Assembly: GCF_001509475.1 (NCBI RefSeq)
Contig: NZ_LLZG01000360.1
Coordinates: 1 to 64,000, forward strand
DNA from: Streptomyces regalis
Lineage (GTDB): Bacteria; Actinomycetota; Actinomycetes; Streptomycetales; Streptomycetaceae
Length of the DNA stretch: 64,000 bases
Direction of reading: 5' to 3'
In this document: in pieces, positions 25,309-34,796 of the stretch
Position numbering within the stretch: position 1 is the first letter of the stretch
Layout: the number at the start of each line of letters is the position of its first letter
Position numbers and translations under genes: made by a program
Notes under the pieces: model-generated
What the model was told of the DNA's origin: nothing
The model's input: only the letters and a program-made list of their open reading frames with translations
Database searches by the model: none

Positions 25309-26667
25309 ATGAAGATCAGCAATCGCAGGAGCAGCAGAGGCGGGCGCCGCACGTCGGCCGCCGTCGCCCTGGGGGCCGTGCTCGCCCTGACCGCCACCGC
25401 CTGTGGCGACGACGGCAGCGGTGGCGGTGACAAGGGCGCCGAGGGCAGCGGCAAGGGAGAGATCGTCTTCTGGGACAACAACGGCGGTGTCCGCACCGAC
25501 ATCTGGAAGGAGATCATCGCCGACTTCGAGAAGGCGAACCCGGAGATCAAGGTCGAGTACGTCGGGATCCCGTCCACCGACTACCAGTCCAAGGTGGACA
25601 CCGCCCTCCAGGGCGGCGGCCTGCCGGACGTCGGCGGCGTCGGCGCGGCGATGCTCGCCGGGTTCGCCGCGCAGAACGCGCTGGAGCCGCTGGAGGACCG
25701 CCTCGCCAAGTCCTCTCTCAACGGCAAGCTGAACGAGGGCATGACCGAGTCGGTGAAGGTCGCCGGCGGCTCCGACGAGCACATGTACACGATCCCGACG
25801 TCGGCGAACAACGGCACGCTCTACTACCGCACCGACCTGTTCAAGAAGGCGGGCCTGGACGAGCCGTCGACCTGGGAGAACTTCTACAAGGCCGCGGACA
25901 AGCTCACCAACACCAAGAAGAACGAGTTCGGTTACACCATCCGCGGCGGCGCCGGCTCCATCGCCCAGGCGCTGGACGCGATGTACGGGCAGTCCGGCAT
26001 CACGTCCTTCTGGGACTCCAGCGGTGAGAAGACCACCCTCAACGACCCGAAGAACGTCGAGGCGCTGGAGAAGTACGCCGCCCTCTACAAGAAGGACACG
26101 CCGGCGGCCGACCTGAACAACGACTTCACCAAGATGGTCGCCCAGTGGGACTCCGGCACCATCGGGATGCTGAACCACAACCTGGGGTCGTACCAGGACC
26201 ACGTGAAGGCCCTCGGCACCGACAAGTTCCGGGGCATCCCGCAGCCCACCGGACCCGGCGGCAAGCGCGTCCAGGTCTCCAACCCGGTCGACGGACTGGG
26301 CCTGTTCAAGAGCTCCAAGAACAAGGAGGCCGCCTGGAAGTTCATCGAGTTCGCCGCCGCCCACGAGTCGAACTCCAAGTGGAACGAGTCGGCCGGCGCG
26401 ATCCCGTCCAACAAGGAGGCCGCGCTGGACGCGTGGATCTCCGAGGCCGAGCCGACGAAGCTGGCGGCCGCGGCGCTGAACGACGGTTCCACCACGATCG
26501 TCCAGCTGCCGTACTACCTGCCCGACTGGAACACCATCTCCAAGGCCGACAACGAGCCGGGCTTCCAGAAGGTGCTGCTCGGCGACATGAGCGCGAAGGA
26601 CTTCCTGGACACGATGGCCGAGCAGCTGAACGAGGCTCAGGCCGAGTGGAACCAGCAGAAGAGCTGA
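25309..26667 (+). CDS. sugar-binding lipoprotein of ABC transporter (pectin locus)
   Basis: A 452-residue extracellular solute-binding protein with a lipobox (ALTATACGDD) after an Arg-rich signal and a Gly/Asp linker. The mature domain starts EIVFWDNNGGVRTDIWK and has family-1 binding-protein features (PTSANNGTLYYRTDLF, KEAAWKFIEFAAAHE). ATG at 25309 has AAGAGAG upstream; a longer frame has no site. It probably serves the permeases at 16321-18149, although five genes intervene. The substrate is presumably an oligosaccharide released by the surrounding lyases. Confidence 0.88.
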   Translation: MKISNRRSSRGGRRTSAAVALGAVLALTATACGDDGSGGGDKGAEGSGKGEIVFWDNNGGVRTDIWKEIIADFEKANPEIKVEYVGIPSTDYQSKVDTALQGGGLPDVGGVGAAMLAGFAAQNALEPLEDRLAKSSLNGKLNEGMTESVKVAGGSDEHMYTIPTSANNGTLYYRTDLFKKAGLDEPSTWENFYKAADKLTNTKKNEFGYTIRGGAGSIAQALDAMYGQSGITSFWDSSGEKTTLNDPKNVEALEKYAALYKKDTPAADLNNDFTKMVAQWDSGTIGMLNHNLGSYQDHVKALGTDKFRGIPQPTGPGGKRVQVSNPVDGLGLFKSSKNKEAAWKFIEFAAAHESNSKWNESAGAIPSNKEAALDAWISEAEPTKLAAAALNDGSTTIVQLPYYLPDWNTISKADNEPGFQKVLLGDMSAKDFLDTMAEQLNEAQAEWNQQKS

Positions 26668-26683
26668 CCGCACATCGGTACCG

Positions 26684-26709
26684 CCCCGCGCCCCTTCGAG
26701 GGCGCGGGG
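26684..26709 (+). terminator. GC-rich hairpin after binding-protein gene
   Basis: CCCCGCGCCC (26684-26693), loop CTTCGA, then GGGCGCGGGG (26700-26709) makes a perfect 10-bp stem 17 bases after the stop codon. A strong mRNA 3' end here would let the binding protein be made in excess over downstream genes. Confidence 0.6.
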
Positions 26710-26765
26710 AGCCACCCCCCGCATTGAAAGGCCCTGCCATCCGGTAACACCCTTGAGAAAGGCAC

Positions 26766-27575
26766 ATGCACGTGTCCCTCACCCGCAGACAGATCACCAC
26801 CATGGCCACCCTCGCCGCCGTCCCCCTCTCCCTCGCGGCCACGGGCACCGCTCAGGCTGCCGATCCCCGCCGCACCCGCACCCTGTACATCGCCGGTGAC
26901 TCCACCGCCGCCCAGAAGTACGCCGACGCGGCCCCCGAGACCGGCTGGGGCATGGCTCTCCCCTTCTTCCTGCACAAGGACAGGCCGGTCGCCAACCACG
27001 CCGTGAACGGCCGCAGTTCGAAGAGCTTCTTCGACGAGGGCCGGCTCGCCGTCATCCTGGACGAGATCCGGTCGAACGACCTCCTGATCATCCAGTTCGG
27101 CCACAACGACGCGAAGCGCGAGGACCCCGCCCGGTACACCGAGCCGTGGTCGACGTACCAGGACCACCTGCGCCTCTACATCGACGGCGCCCGCTCCCGC
27201 GGTGCGCGGCCGGTGCTCGCGACGTCCGTCGAGCGCAGGAAGTTCGACGCGGACGGCAACGCCAGGACGACCCACGGCGAGTATCCGGCGGCGATGCGCG
27301 CGCTCGCCGAGCGGGAGGGCGTGCCGCTGCTCGACATCCAGGCCCTGTCCCTCGCGCTGTGGCAACGGCTCGGCGTCGAGGGGACGAAGAAGTACTTCAA
27401 CTGGACCGCGACCGAGCAGGACAACACGCACTTCAACCCGCCGGGTGCGATCGCCGTGGCGCGTCTGGTGGCGCGCGAGCTGCTGCGCACGCGCGTGCTG
27501 GCCCCGCAGGACGTGCGCCGGCTCGACGAGACGATCCCGGAGTCCTGGATCACCTGGCCGCGAGCAGCCGCGTAG
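26766..27575 (+). CDS. rhamnogalacturonan acetylesterase, SGNH hydrolase (CE12)
   Basis: A 269-residue secreted esterase that removes acetyl groups from rhamnogalacturonan. A Tat-like signal (SLTRRQITTMATLAAV) ends near residue 32. SGNH blocks are IAGDSTA (catalytic Ser46), the NGRSSKSF Gly block, FGHND (Asn114) and DNTHFNPPG (Asp219, His222). Length and motifs fit CE12/RGAE. It lies between the binding-protein gene and a PL1 lyase, and deacetylation would open the polymer to the PL4 and PL1 enzymes encoded here. Confidence 0.88.
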   Translation: MHVSLTRRQITTMATLAAVPLSLAATGTAQAADPRRTRTLYIAGDSTAAQKYADAAPETGWGMALPFFLHKDRPVANHAVNGRSSKSFFDEGRLAVILDEIRSNDLLIIQFGHNDAKREDPARYTEPWSTYQDHLRLYIDGARSRGARPVLATSVERRKFDADGNARTTHGEYPAAMRALAEREGVPLLDIQALSLALWQRLGVEGTKKYFNWTATEQDNTHFNPPGAIAVARLVARELLRTRVLAPQDVRRLDETIPESWITWPRAAA

Positions 27576-27609
27576 CCCTCTTACCGATCGCAGAGAAGAG
27601 AGCCGTACA

Positions 27610-28920
27610 GTGAACACACAAATGTGGCATGGGCATGCCATGAGAAGGGTGGCCGTACTGGCCGGCTGCGCCGCCCTCGTCCTCGCCGTCACCGGCACCG
27701 GTGCCCACGCAGGCGCCCGGGACCTCGGACGGGAAGTGCTCGCCGCGAACGACGGCTGGGCCTCCGAAGGCGCCGGCACGACCGGTGGGTCGGCCGCCGA
27801 CGCCGAGCACGTCTACACCGTCACCACCTGGGCGGAGTTCAAGCGGGCGCTCGCCGACGGCGGTGACGCCCCGAGGATCATCAAGGTCAAGGGCATGATC
27901 GACGCCGTGTCCGAGGGCTGCGACGCCTTCGCCGTCGACGGCTACGACTTCCAGCAGTACCTCGCCGACTACGACCCGGCCGTCTGGGGCAACGACACCC
28001 CGGTCAGCGGCGCGCAGGAGGACCTGCGCGCCGCGTCCGCGGACAACCAGGACAAGGCCATCAAGGTGAGCGTCCCGGCCAACACCACCATCGTCGGCGT
28101 CGGGAAGAACTCCGGGATCCTCGGCGGCAGCCTCCAGATCAAGGGCGTCGACAACGTCATCCTGCGCAATCTGACCATCGAGGCCCCGATCGACTGCTTC
28201 CCGCAGTGGGACCCGACCGACGACAACAAGACCGGCGCCTGGAACTCCGAGTACGACGCCGTCGTGGTCTACGGCTCCACCCACGTCTGGGTCGACCACA
28301 ATACGCTCACCGACGGCCGCCACCCCGACAGCTCGCTGCCGTCCTACCTGGGCAAGATCTACCAGCAGCACGACGGTCTGCTCGACATCGTGCGCGCGGC
28401 CAACTACGTCACGGTCTCCTGGAACTCCTTCGAGGACCATGACAAGACCATGCTGATCGGCAACAGCGACAGCGCCGGGGCGACCGACAGCGGCAAGCTC
28501 AAGGTCACACTCCACCACAACCGCTACGAGGGCATCGTGGAGCGGGCGCCACGCGTGCGGTTCGGGCAGGTGGACTCCTACAACAACCACTTCGTGGTCA
28601 CCAAGGACCAGAAGTTCGGCTACGTCTTCGGCATCGGCATCTCCTCGCAGCTGTACGCCACGCACAACGCCTTCACGCTGGCCCCCGGCGTCAGCGTCGG
28701 CCAGACGCTGAAGAAGTGGAAGGAGTCGCCGCTCACCGCCGAGAACAACTACGTCAACGGCAAGCTGACCGACCTCATCGCCGTCCACAACGCGGAGATC
28801 CCGGAGGAGACCCTCCAGTCCGGCGCCGGCTGGACGCCGACCCTGCGCACGAAGGTCGACCGGCCGCTGGCCGTCCCCGGCATCGTCGATCACTGTGCGG
28901 GCGCCGGCCGCCTGCGCTGA
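27610..28920 (+). CDS. secreted pectate lyase, PL1 family
   Basis: A 436-residue PL1 lyase with a Sec signal (MRRVAVLAGCAALVLAV, cleavage after AHA). Conserved blocks are NDGWASEGAGTTGGSA, THVWVDHNTLTD, QQHDGLLDIV and APRVRFGQVDSYNNHF. Catalytic arginines and calcium aspartates are intact. GTG at 27610 is chosen for its position after an AGAGAG site; ATGs at 27622 and 27640 are alternatives that still leave a full signal. It is a paralog of the enzyme at 18146 but without the N-terminal duplication. Confidence 0.88.
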   Translation: MNTQMWHGHAMRRVAVLAGCAALVLAVTGTGAHAGARDLGREVLAANDGWASEGAGTTGGSAADAEHVYTVTTWAEFKRALADGGDAPRIIKVKGMIDAVSEGCDAFAVDGYDFQQYLADYDPAVWGNDTPVSGAQEDLRAASADNQDKAIKVSVPANTTIVGVGKNSGILGGSLQIKGVDNVILRNLTIEAPIDCFPQWDPTDDNKTGAWNSEYDAVVVYGSTHVWVDHNTLTDGRHPDSSLPSYLGKIYQQHDGLLDIVRAANYVTVSWNSFEDHDKTMLIGNSDSAGATDSGKLKVTLHHNRYEGIVERAPRVRFGQVDSYNNHFVVTKDQKFGYVFGIGISSQLYATHNAFTLAPGVSVGQTLKKWKESPLTAENNYVNGKLTDLIAVHNAEIPEETLQSGAGWTPTLRTKVDRPLAVPGIVDHCAGAGRLR

Positions 28921-28932
28921 CGCCGCACCGCA

Positions 28933-28963
28933 GGGGCCGGAGCACTGCCATCGCTCCGGCCCC
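28933..28963 (+). terminator. perfect stem-loop after PL1 gene
   Basis: GGGGCCGGAGC (28933-28943) and GCTCCGGCCCC (28953-28963) pair over 11 bases around a nine-base loop, 12 bases after the stop codon and 40 bases before the next start codon. Confidence 0.65.
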
Positions 28964-29002
28964 ACCCCCCCCGAAGGCCCAGCACCGCCAAGGAGCACCC
29001 GA

Positions 29003-30130
29003 ATGCCCTCGTCGCACCGCCAACTCCCCCCGACCAGAAGGGGATTGCTGCTCGCGAGCGCCGGCGCCGCGCTCGCCCTCGCGTCGGGCCCCGCAGGGGC
29101 CGCCGGCGCCCGATCCGGTCCCTTCGGCCGGTACGGTTCACCGGCCGCACGCCTGACCCCCCAGACCCTGTACGTCGACCCGTCCGGCCGGGGCGACTTC
29201 ACCTCCGTCCAGGCCGCCGTGACCGCCGTGCCGGGCAGCGGCTGGACCCTCGTCATCGCGCCGGGCACCTACCGGGAGACGGTCTCCGTCGACCGCGCTC
29301 GCACGGAGATGACCTGGCTCGGCGCCGGCGACGGCCCGCGCGACGTCGTCATCGTCTATGACAACGCGGCCGGCACCCCGAAGCCGGACGGCTCCGGCAC
29401 CTACGGCACCACCGGCTCGGCCACCACCACCGTCCGGGCAGACGGCTTCACCGCCCACCGGATCACCTTCGCCAACGACTTCCTGCGCGAAGAGCACCCC
29501 GAGATCAGCGGCACCCAGGCCGTCGCCATCAAGGTGCAGGGCGACCGCTCGGCCTTCCACCACTGCCGCTTCCTCGGCCACCAGGACACCCTGTACGCCG
29601 ACTCCAACTCCGCCACACTCTTCGCCCGCCAGTACTTCTCCCACTGCTACGCCGAGGGCGATGTCGACTTCGTGTTCGGCCGGGCCACGGCCGTCTACGA
29701 GCACTGCCACTTCCGCACGCTGAACCGCACGGACCTGTCCTCGGCCCCGTACGGCTTCGTCTTCGCGCCCTCGACGGAGGGCGCCGGCCCGCACGGCTAC
29801 CTGGTCCTGCGCAGCCGCGTGACGAGCGAGGCGCCCGACGCCTACTACAAGGTGGCCCGCCCCTGGGTGCCCAGCTCCAGCACCACCGCCCGCCCGATGC
29901 TCACGGTCCGCGAGACCTGGCTTGGCCCCGGCATCGACGCGGTCGCGCCCTACGCCAACATGCGCGACGACCACCCCTGGCAGGACCAGCGCTTCGCCGA
30001 GTACCGCAACACCGGTCCCGGCGCCGAGATCACCGTCCCCGAGAACCGGCCCCAGCTCACGGACGAGGAAGCCACGGCGCACACCCGCGAGGCGTACCTC
30101 GGCGACTGGGCGCCGTGGAAGGAATGCTGA
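29003..30130 (+). CDS. secreted pectin methylesterase (CE8)
   Basis: A 375-residue beta-helix esterase that demethylates pectin. A Tat-type signal (PTRRGLLLASAGAAL) precedes the catalytic domain starting at about residue 55. Active-site blocks are GTQAVAIKVQGD, GHQDTLYAD (Gln and Asp), EGDVDFVFGRAT (nucleophile Asp) and VARPWVPSS (Arg). ATG at 29003 has AAGGAG seven bases upstream. It is followed after one base by a paralogous CE8 gene, so the pair is a tandem duplication expressed together. Confidence 0.9.
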   Translation: MPSSHRQLPPTRRGLLLASAGAALALASGPAGAAGARSGPFGRYGSPAARLTPQTLYVDPSGRGDFTSVQAAVTAVPGSGWTLVIAPGTYRETVSVDRARTEMTWLGAGDGPRDVVIVYDNAAGTPKPDGSGTYGTTGSATTTVRADGFTAHRITFANDFLREEHPEISGTQAVAIKVQGDRSAFHHCRFLGHQDTLYADSNSATLFARQYFSHCYAEGDVDFVFGRATAVYEHCHFRTLNRTDLSSAPYGFVFAPSTEGAGPHGYLVLRSRVTSEAPDAYYKVARPWVPSSSTTARPMLTVRETWLGPGIDAVAPYANMRDDHPWQDQRFAEYRNTGPGAEITVPENRPQLTDEEATAHTREAYLGDWAPWKEC

Positions 30131-30131
30131 G

Positions 30132-31157
30132 ATGCGTCGGCGCACGCTGCTCGCCGGAGTCGCCGGCGGCCTGGTGGCCGCCGGTGCCGCCCCCGCCCTC
30201 GCAAACACGCGCCGCCGGGTCCTGCACGTCCGCCCCGGCGACTCCGTCCAGGCGGCCGTGGACGCGGTGGACGGGCCCGGCTGGACGATCGTCGTGCACC
30301 CGGGGACCTATCGCGAGGTCGTCAACATACCTGCGGGCAAAGCGGAGTTGACCCTGCGCGGCGCCTCCTGCGACCCGCGCGACGCCGTCATCGTCTTCGA
30401 CCACGCGAACGGCACGAAGAAGCCCGACGGCACCACATACGGCACCGCGGGCTCCGCCACCTTCACCTCGGCCGCCCCCGGCCTCACCGTCCGCGACCTC
30501 ACCCTCGCCAACGACTGGCTGCGCGCCGACCACCCCGACATCACCGGCACCCAGGCGGTGGCGGCGTACACGTACGGCGACCGCACCCACTTCGAGAACG
30601 TCCGGCTGCTGGCCCACCAGGACACGCTGTTCGTCGAGACGAGCGCGCTGACCGCCTTCGACCGGCAGTACTTCCACCGCTGCTACATCGAGGGCGACGT
30701 CGACTTCGTCTTCGGCCGGGCGACCGCCGTCTTCGAGGAGTGCCACTTCCACACGCTGCAGCGGGACGTGGACTTCACCCCCAAGGGCATGGTCTTCGCC
30801 CCGTCCACCGCCCGCGCCAACCCGCACGGCATCCTCGCCGTCCGCTCCCGCATCACCTCCGGCGCCGAGAAGGCGGCGTACAAGCTGGCCCGCCCCTGGG
30901 TGCCGACGTACGAGACGACCGCCTGGCCGTCCCTCGTCGTGCGGGACACCCGGATCGGGCCCGGCATCGACCCCGTCGCGCCCTACACCAACATGCGGGA
31001 GCAGTACCCCTGGCAGACCATGCGGTTCCGGGAGTACCGCAACTCCGGGCCGGGTGCGGTGATCTCCGTTCCGGAGAACCGGCCTCAACTGACCACCGAG
31101 GAAGCCGAGGCACACACCAAGCGGACGTACCTCGGCGACTGGCGGCCCGGTGTGTAG
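30132..31157 (+). CDS. secreted pectin methylesterase (CE8), tandem paralog
   Basis: A 341-residue CE8 esterase with a short Tat-type signal (MRRRTLLAGVAGGLV) and no long linker. Motifs are GTQAVAAYTYGD, AHQDTLFVE, EGDVDFVFGRAT and LARPWVPTY, with all catalytic residues present. Compared with its upstream paralog it lacks about 30 N-terminal residues and has diverged in surface loops, which may alter preference for methylation pattern. The next gene starts eight bases before its stop, an unusually deep overlap. Confidence 0.9.
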   Translation: MRRRTLLAGVAGGLVAAGAAPALANTRRRVLHVRPGDSVQAAVDAVDGPGWTIVVHPGTYREVVNIPAGKAELTLRGASCDPRDAVIVFDHANGTKKPDGTTYGTAGSATFTSAAPGLTVRDLTLANDWLRADHPDITGTQAVAAYTYGDRTHFENVRLLAHQDTLFVETSALTAFDRQYFHRCYIEGDVDFVFGRATAVFEECHFHTLQRDVDFTPKGMVFAPSTARANPHGILAVRSRITSGAEKAAYKLARPWVPTYETTAWPSLVVRDTRIGPGIDPVAPYTNMREQYPWQTMRFREYRNSGPGAVISVPENRPQLTTEEAEAHTKRTYLGDWRPGV

Positions 31158-32421
31158 GGCCGCCGCCGCCCTTCTCGCCGGTGCGTGCCTGCTCTGGGTG
31201 CCCGGGGCCGCCTCTGCCGCCGAGCAGCGCGGCCCCGTCGGCTGGGCCGCCACCGGACCCGGTACCACCGGCGGGGCGGGCGGCACCACGTGGACGGTGC
31301 GCACCCGCGCCGAGCTCAAGGAGGCCCTGGCCAACGGCGGTGCCCCCACCACGCGCAAGGTGATCCGGGTCGTCGGGGACGTCAACGGCCATGAAGCGGA
31401 CGACGGTTCGCTGCTCGGCGAGCAGGACTACGCACCCGGGTACGACCTCGCCAAGTACATGTCCTGCTTCGGCGAGGACGGCACGACCTGGTCCGACACC
31501 CGCCACGCCTACTGCAAACAGCAACGTCAGCTCCGCCAGACCGGGTCGAACAAGGAGAAGGCACAGATCCAGCTGACCGTGCCGAGCAACACCACGCTCG
31601 TCGGCGTCGGCGACGACGCCCGGCTCCTCGGGGTCTTCCTGACGGTCAACACCGGCACGAACATCGTCGTCCGGAACCTGCACCTCGAAGCCCCCGTCGA
31701 CCACTTCACCAGCTGGTCGCCGGACGACGGCACACACGGCAACTGGAACGCCCGCTTCGACGCGATGACCGTCATCACCGGCAAGAACATCTGGGTCGAC
31801 CACTGCACCTTCACCGACGGCCGCTTCCCCGACCGCGACGCCCCTCTCGGCTTCCACGGCGAGCACGTCCAGCGGCACGACGGGCTGCTGGACATCGAGG
31901 ACGGCTCCGACTTCGTCACCGTCTCCGACAGCCGCTTCGACGACCACGACAAGGCGATCCTCATCGGGTCGGGCGACGGACGCGGTGACCGCGACCGGGG
32001 GCATCTGAAGGTGACCTTCGTCCGGAACCTGTTCACCGACATCGTGCAGCGCGGGCCCCGCGTCCGCTTCGGGCAGGTGCACGTCGTCAACAACGTGTAC
32101 CGGGGGAGAGCCGAGGACACCCTCTACGCGCTCGGTGTCGGCGTGGAGTCCGCGATCTTCTCGGAGCGCAATGTCTTCAGCTACCCGCAGGGCGAGCCGT
32201 CCCTCGCCGTAGCCGCGTACGGAGGCGAGCGCTTCCACGACACCGGCTCCTGGTTCAACGGCCGCCCGGCCCGGCTGAACGCGGTGGCGGGCGGCCTCGG
32301 GCTCACCGACGACGTCGGCTGGCACCCGGCCGAGGTGTACGCGTACCGGCCGCTCATGTCCCGGGCGGGGGTCGAACACTACGTCCTGACCCATGCCGGC
32401 GCGGGGAGGCCGCATGCCTGA
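31150..32421 (+). CDS. secreted pectate lyase, PL1 family (third paralog)
   Basis: A 423-residue PL1 lyase. The GTG start at 31150 lies within the end of the CE8 gene and gives a Sec signal (AAAALLAGACLLWVPGAASA). Family blocks are GPGTTGGAGGTTW, KNIWVDHCTFTDGR, QRHDGLLDIEDGSDF and GPRVRFGQVHVVNN. It carries an extra cysteine-containing segment (MSCFGEDGTTW...HAYCKQQ, about residues 103-123) not seen in the other two PL1 enzymes, possibly a disulfide loop. It is followed with overlap by a broken esterase gene. Confidence 0.87.
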   Translation: MCRAAAALLAGACLLWVPGAASAAEQRGPVGWAATGPGTTGGAGGTTWTVRTRAELKEALANGGAPTTRKVIRVVGDVNGHEADDGSLLGEQDYAPGYDLAKYMSCFGEDGTTWSDTRHAYCKQQRQLRQTGSNKEKAQIQLTVPSNTTLVGVGDDARLLGVFLTVNTGTNIVVRNLHLEAPVDHFTSWSPDDGTHGNWNARFDAMTVITGKNIWVDHCTFTDGRFPDRDAPLGFHGEHVQRHDGLLDIEDGSDFVTVSDSRFDDHDKAILIGSGDGRGDRDRGHLKVTFVRNLFTDIVQRGPRVRFGQVHVVNNVYRGRAEDTLYALGVGVESAIFSERNVFSYPQGEPSLAVAAYGGERFHDTGSWFNGRPARLNAVAGGLGLTDDVGWHPAEVYAYRPLMSRAGVEHYVLTHAGAGRPHA

Positions 32422-33530
32422 CGCGATGGGACGCCGGACCTTCGTCACCGGAGCCGCCGCCGTGGCCCTCGCGGCGGGAACCGGGAGCGCTGAGGCGGCC
32501 GACCTCGTCGGCGGCAACCTCCCCGACTTCCACCAGCCCCTCAAGGACGAGCTGAACTTCCCGCTCGGCTGGGGCACGTCACCCATCCGCGACTTCCGGG
32601 CCTGGCGGCACGCCGCCCGCGCCGAGGTCGAGGAACACCTCCTCGTCGACCGCCAGGACGGGACGCCGTACGCACCGCAGTTCACGGCAGGCCCTCAAGA
32701 GGACGGGTATACAAGGGAGTTGGTCACCCTCTCCCTCACCCGACACGAACGCGTCCGCGCCGCCCTCCTGACCCCGCAGGGGCCCGGCCCCTTCCCCGCC
32801 GTCCTCCTGCTCCACGACCACGGGGCCAAGTTCGACATCGGCAAGGAGAAGCTCGTCCGGCCCTGGTACGACGACACCCGGCTCGCCTCCGCGCAGGCCT
32901 GGGCGGACAAGTACTTCAGCGGTCGGTTCGTCGGCGACGAGCTGGCCCGGCGCGGGTCGTGCTGTGCCTGGACGCGCTCGGCTGGGGCGACCGGGGCCCG
33001 CTCACCTACGACCAACAGCAGGCGCTGGCCTCCAACTTCTACACCTCGGCTCCTCGCTCGCCGGACTCATGGCCCGCGAGGACGCCCGTGCCGCCGGTTT
33101 CGTCACCGGCGGCGTCCGAGCGGTCCATGACCGGCTGCCCGCCGTCTGGCCCTTCTGCCAATCCGAGGAGCGGTTGCACGTCAACTATCCATCGCTCGCG
33201 CGACGGATTTACACAACGAGCGCCACTGGCTGTGACACGGCGCTTGCGTCCAGCTCCGCCAGAGGCGGGGCAGGGGTGATTGACTGCACCCCGCGCCTAC
33301 GTGGTCAAGCATCCCGTATGAAACCGGGTCCACCGGACATGCCGGAGTTGTGCCTTCGGGGACTCCCGCGTGGGAGGGCCAACTTAGCGCACCGAGCGGC
33401 GCGTTGGCCAACTCCACGGGCAGCCCCCTGTGAAGCCCTGCTCCACGGGTTGCCGGTGCCCGACCTCGGCCATGTCTTCGTCTACCGCATGCAGGACGAG
33501 GTCTTCACATGGCTCGACTCAGTCCTGTGA
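32414..33530 (+). pseudogene. degraded Tat-exported alpha/beta-hydrolase (esterase)
   Basis: The 5' part (32414 to about 32955) reads MPDAMGRRTFVTGAAAVALA, a Tat signal, then an alpha/beta-hydrolase segment with AVLLLHDHGAKFDIGKEKLV, like acetylxylan/pectin esterase-type hydrolases. Around 32955 the frame shifts: VLCLDALGWGDRGP and ALASNFYT continue in a second frame, and LGSSLAGLMAREDARAAGFV in a third. From about 33170 to 33440 the sequence no longer resembles the family, and an ending DLGHVFVYRMQDEVFTWLDSVL at 33460-33530 looks like the original C-terminus. So there are at least two frameshifts plus a replaced or inserted middle, including the usual serine nucleophile region. The function is lost. 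Confidence 0.75.
33363..33409. other. two adjacent stem-loops inside the broken esterase
   Basis: CTCCC-GCGT-GGGAG (33363-33376) is followed immediately by GGCCAAC (33377-33383) pairing with GTTGGCC (33403-33409), with an inner GCGC/GCGC. The roughly 270-bp stretch around them is unlike the flanking hydrolase code. It may be a remnant of a mobile structured element such as an intron or IS end, but I cannot identify it. Confidence 0.4.
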
Positions 33531-33582
33531 CCGTCCCCCCCCCGTGAATCCCCGCACCGCACGACGAAAGGACCCGCACTCC

Positions 33583-34695
33583 ATGTCTCGTCGTACCGCA
33601 CTCGCCACCATGGCGGCCCTCACCCTGGGCGCCGGCCTGGCCGTCCTCCCCACGCAGGCCCAGGCCGCGACCGTGGTCGTCAGCAATTCCACCGACCTGT
33701 CCAACGCCATCAAGAACGCCACCGCCGGCACCGTCATCCAGGTCCGCGGCGGCACCTACTACCCGACGGCCACCCTCCAGTCCACGGCCAACGGCACCTC
33801 GTCGTCGCCCATCACGCTCACCGCGTACGGCTCGGAGACCGTGAAGATCAGCGGCTCGTCCCTGCCGTCCGGCTCCTGGATCTTCAAGCTGACTGCCGAC
33901 TACTGGAACGTCTCCCACATCACCTTCCAGAACTCCCCGGACAGCGCGGTCGTCTGCCAGTCCTGCACCGGCACGGTCTGGAACAACATCAAGACCATCA
34001 ACGGCGGTGACTCCGGCTTCACGCTCACCGGCGACGGCACGGTCAACAACACCGTGAAGAACATCGACAGCTACGGCCACTACGACCCGGCCAACCACGG
34101 CGAGAACGCCGACGGCATCGCGGTGAAGTACGGCTCCGGCAGCGGAAACCTGATCACCGGCGCCCGCCTCTACAACAACTCGGACGACGGTCTGGACTTC
34201 TGGTCCTTCTCCTCGCCGGTCACAGTCGAGCACACCTGGGCCTTCGGCAACGGCAAGAACCGCTGGTCCGACTCCGCCTTCGCGGGCGACGGCAACGGCT
34301 ACAAGCTGGGCGGCGACGGCGAGACCGTGGCCCACGTCATCAACAACTCCGCCGCCTGGGACAACGCCGGCAACGGCTTCACCGAGAACAGCAACAAGGG
34401 CGCGATCGTCATCAACCGGACGACGGCGTACGCCAACGCCAAGTGGGGCTACTACTTCGCCACCGGCTCGGCCCGCCTCGGCAAGAACCTCGCCGTGAAC
34501 AACGGCAGCGGCCAGGTGAACAAGGGCTCGTCGGTGGTCTCGGCCGGCAACAACTGGGACTCCGGCATCTCGACACCGGCCTTCCGCTCCACCGACGCCT
34601 CGACCACGTACAACGCCCGGCAGTCCAACGGCTCGCTGCCGGTGACGACCTTCCTGACCACGGGCAGCACGACCATCGGGGCGACGATGGACTGA
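33583..34695 (+). CDS. secreted right-handed beta-helix pectate lyase, PL9-like
   Basis: A 370-residue secreted lyase with a Tat/Sec signal (MSRRTALATMAALTLGAGL, mature from about residue 29). It begins with STDLSNAIKNATAGTVIQVRGG. PL9 marks are NADGIAVKYGSGSGN (candidate catalytic Lys), NNSDDGLDFW and FGNGKNRW, with calcium-type aspartates, and repeated Asn-rich turns typical of a parallel beta-helix. AAGGA precedes the ATG. It is clearly homologous throughout to the protein at 38071. Confidence 0.85.
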   Translation: MSRRTALATMAALTLGAGLAVLPTQAQAATVVVSNSTDLSNAIKNATAGTVIQVRGGTYYPTATLQSTANGTSSSPITLTAYGSETVKISGSSLPSGSWIFKLTADYWNVSHITFQNSPDSAVVCQSCTGTVWNNIKTINGGDSGFTLTGDGTVNNTVKNIDSYGHYDPANHGENADGIAVKYGSGSGNLITGARLYNNSDDGLDFWSFSSPVTVEHTWAFGNGKNRWSDSAFAGDGNGYKLGGDGETVAHVINNSAAWDNAGNGFTENSNKGAIVINRTTAYANAKWGYYFATGSARLGKNLAVNNGSGQVNKGSSVVSAGNNWDSGISTPAFRSTDASTTYNARQSNGSLPVTTFLTTGSTTIGATMD

Positions 34696-34796
34696 CCTGC
34701 CCGGGGGGAGCGCGAGGCCCGTTCGTCCGTGAGACAGGTAAAGATCGGGCAACAGGTCTCGCGCTCAGGCAGGTGACGCGCGTAGAAATCTTTGTC

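Noticed and set aside
24925..26724. 599-codon leftward open frame across the PL1-CE8 gene and binding protein
   Set aside because: Antisense of two well-supported genes, with low-complexity Val/Gly/Arg sequence.
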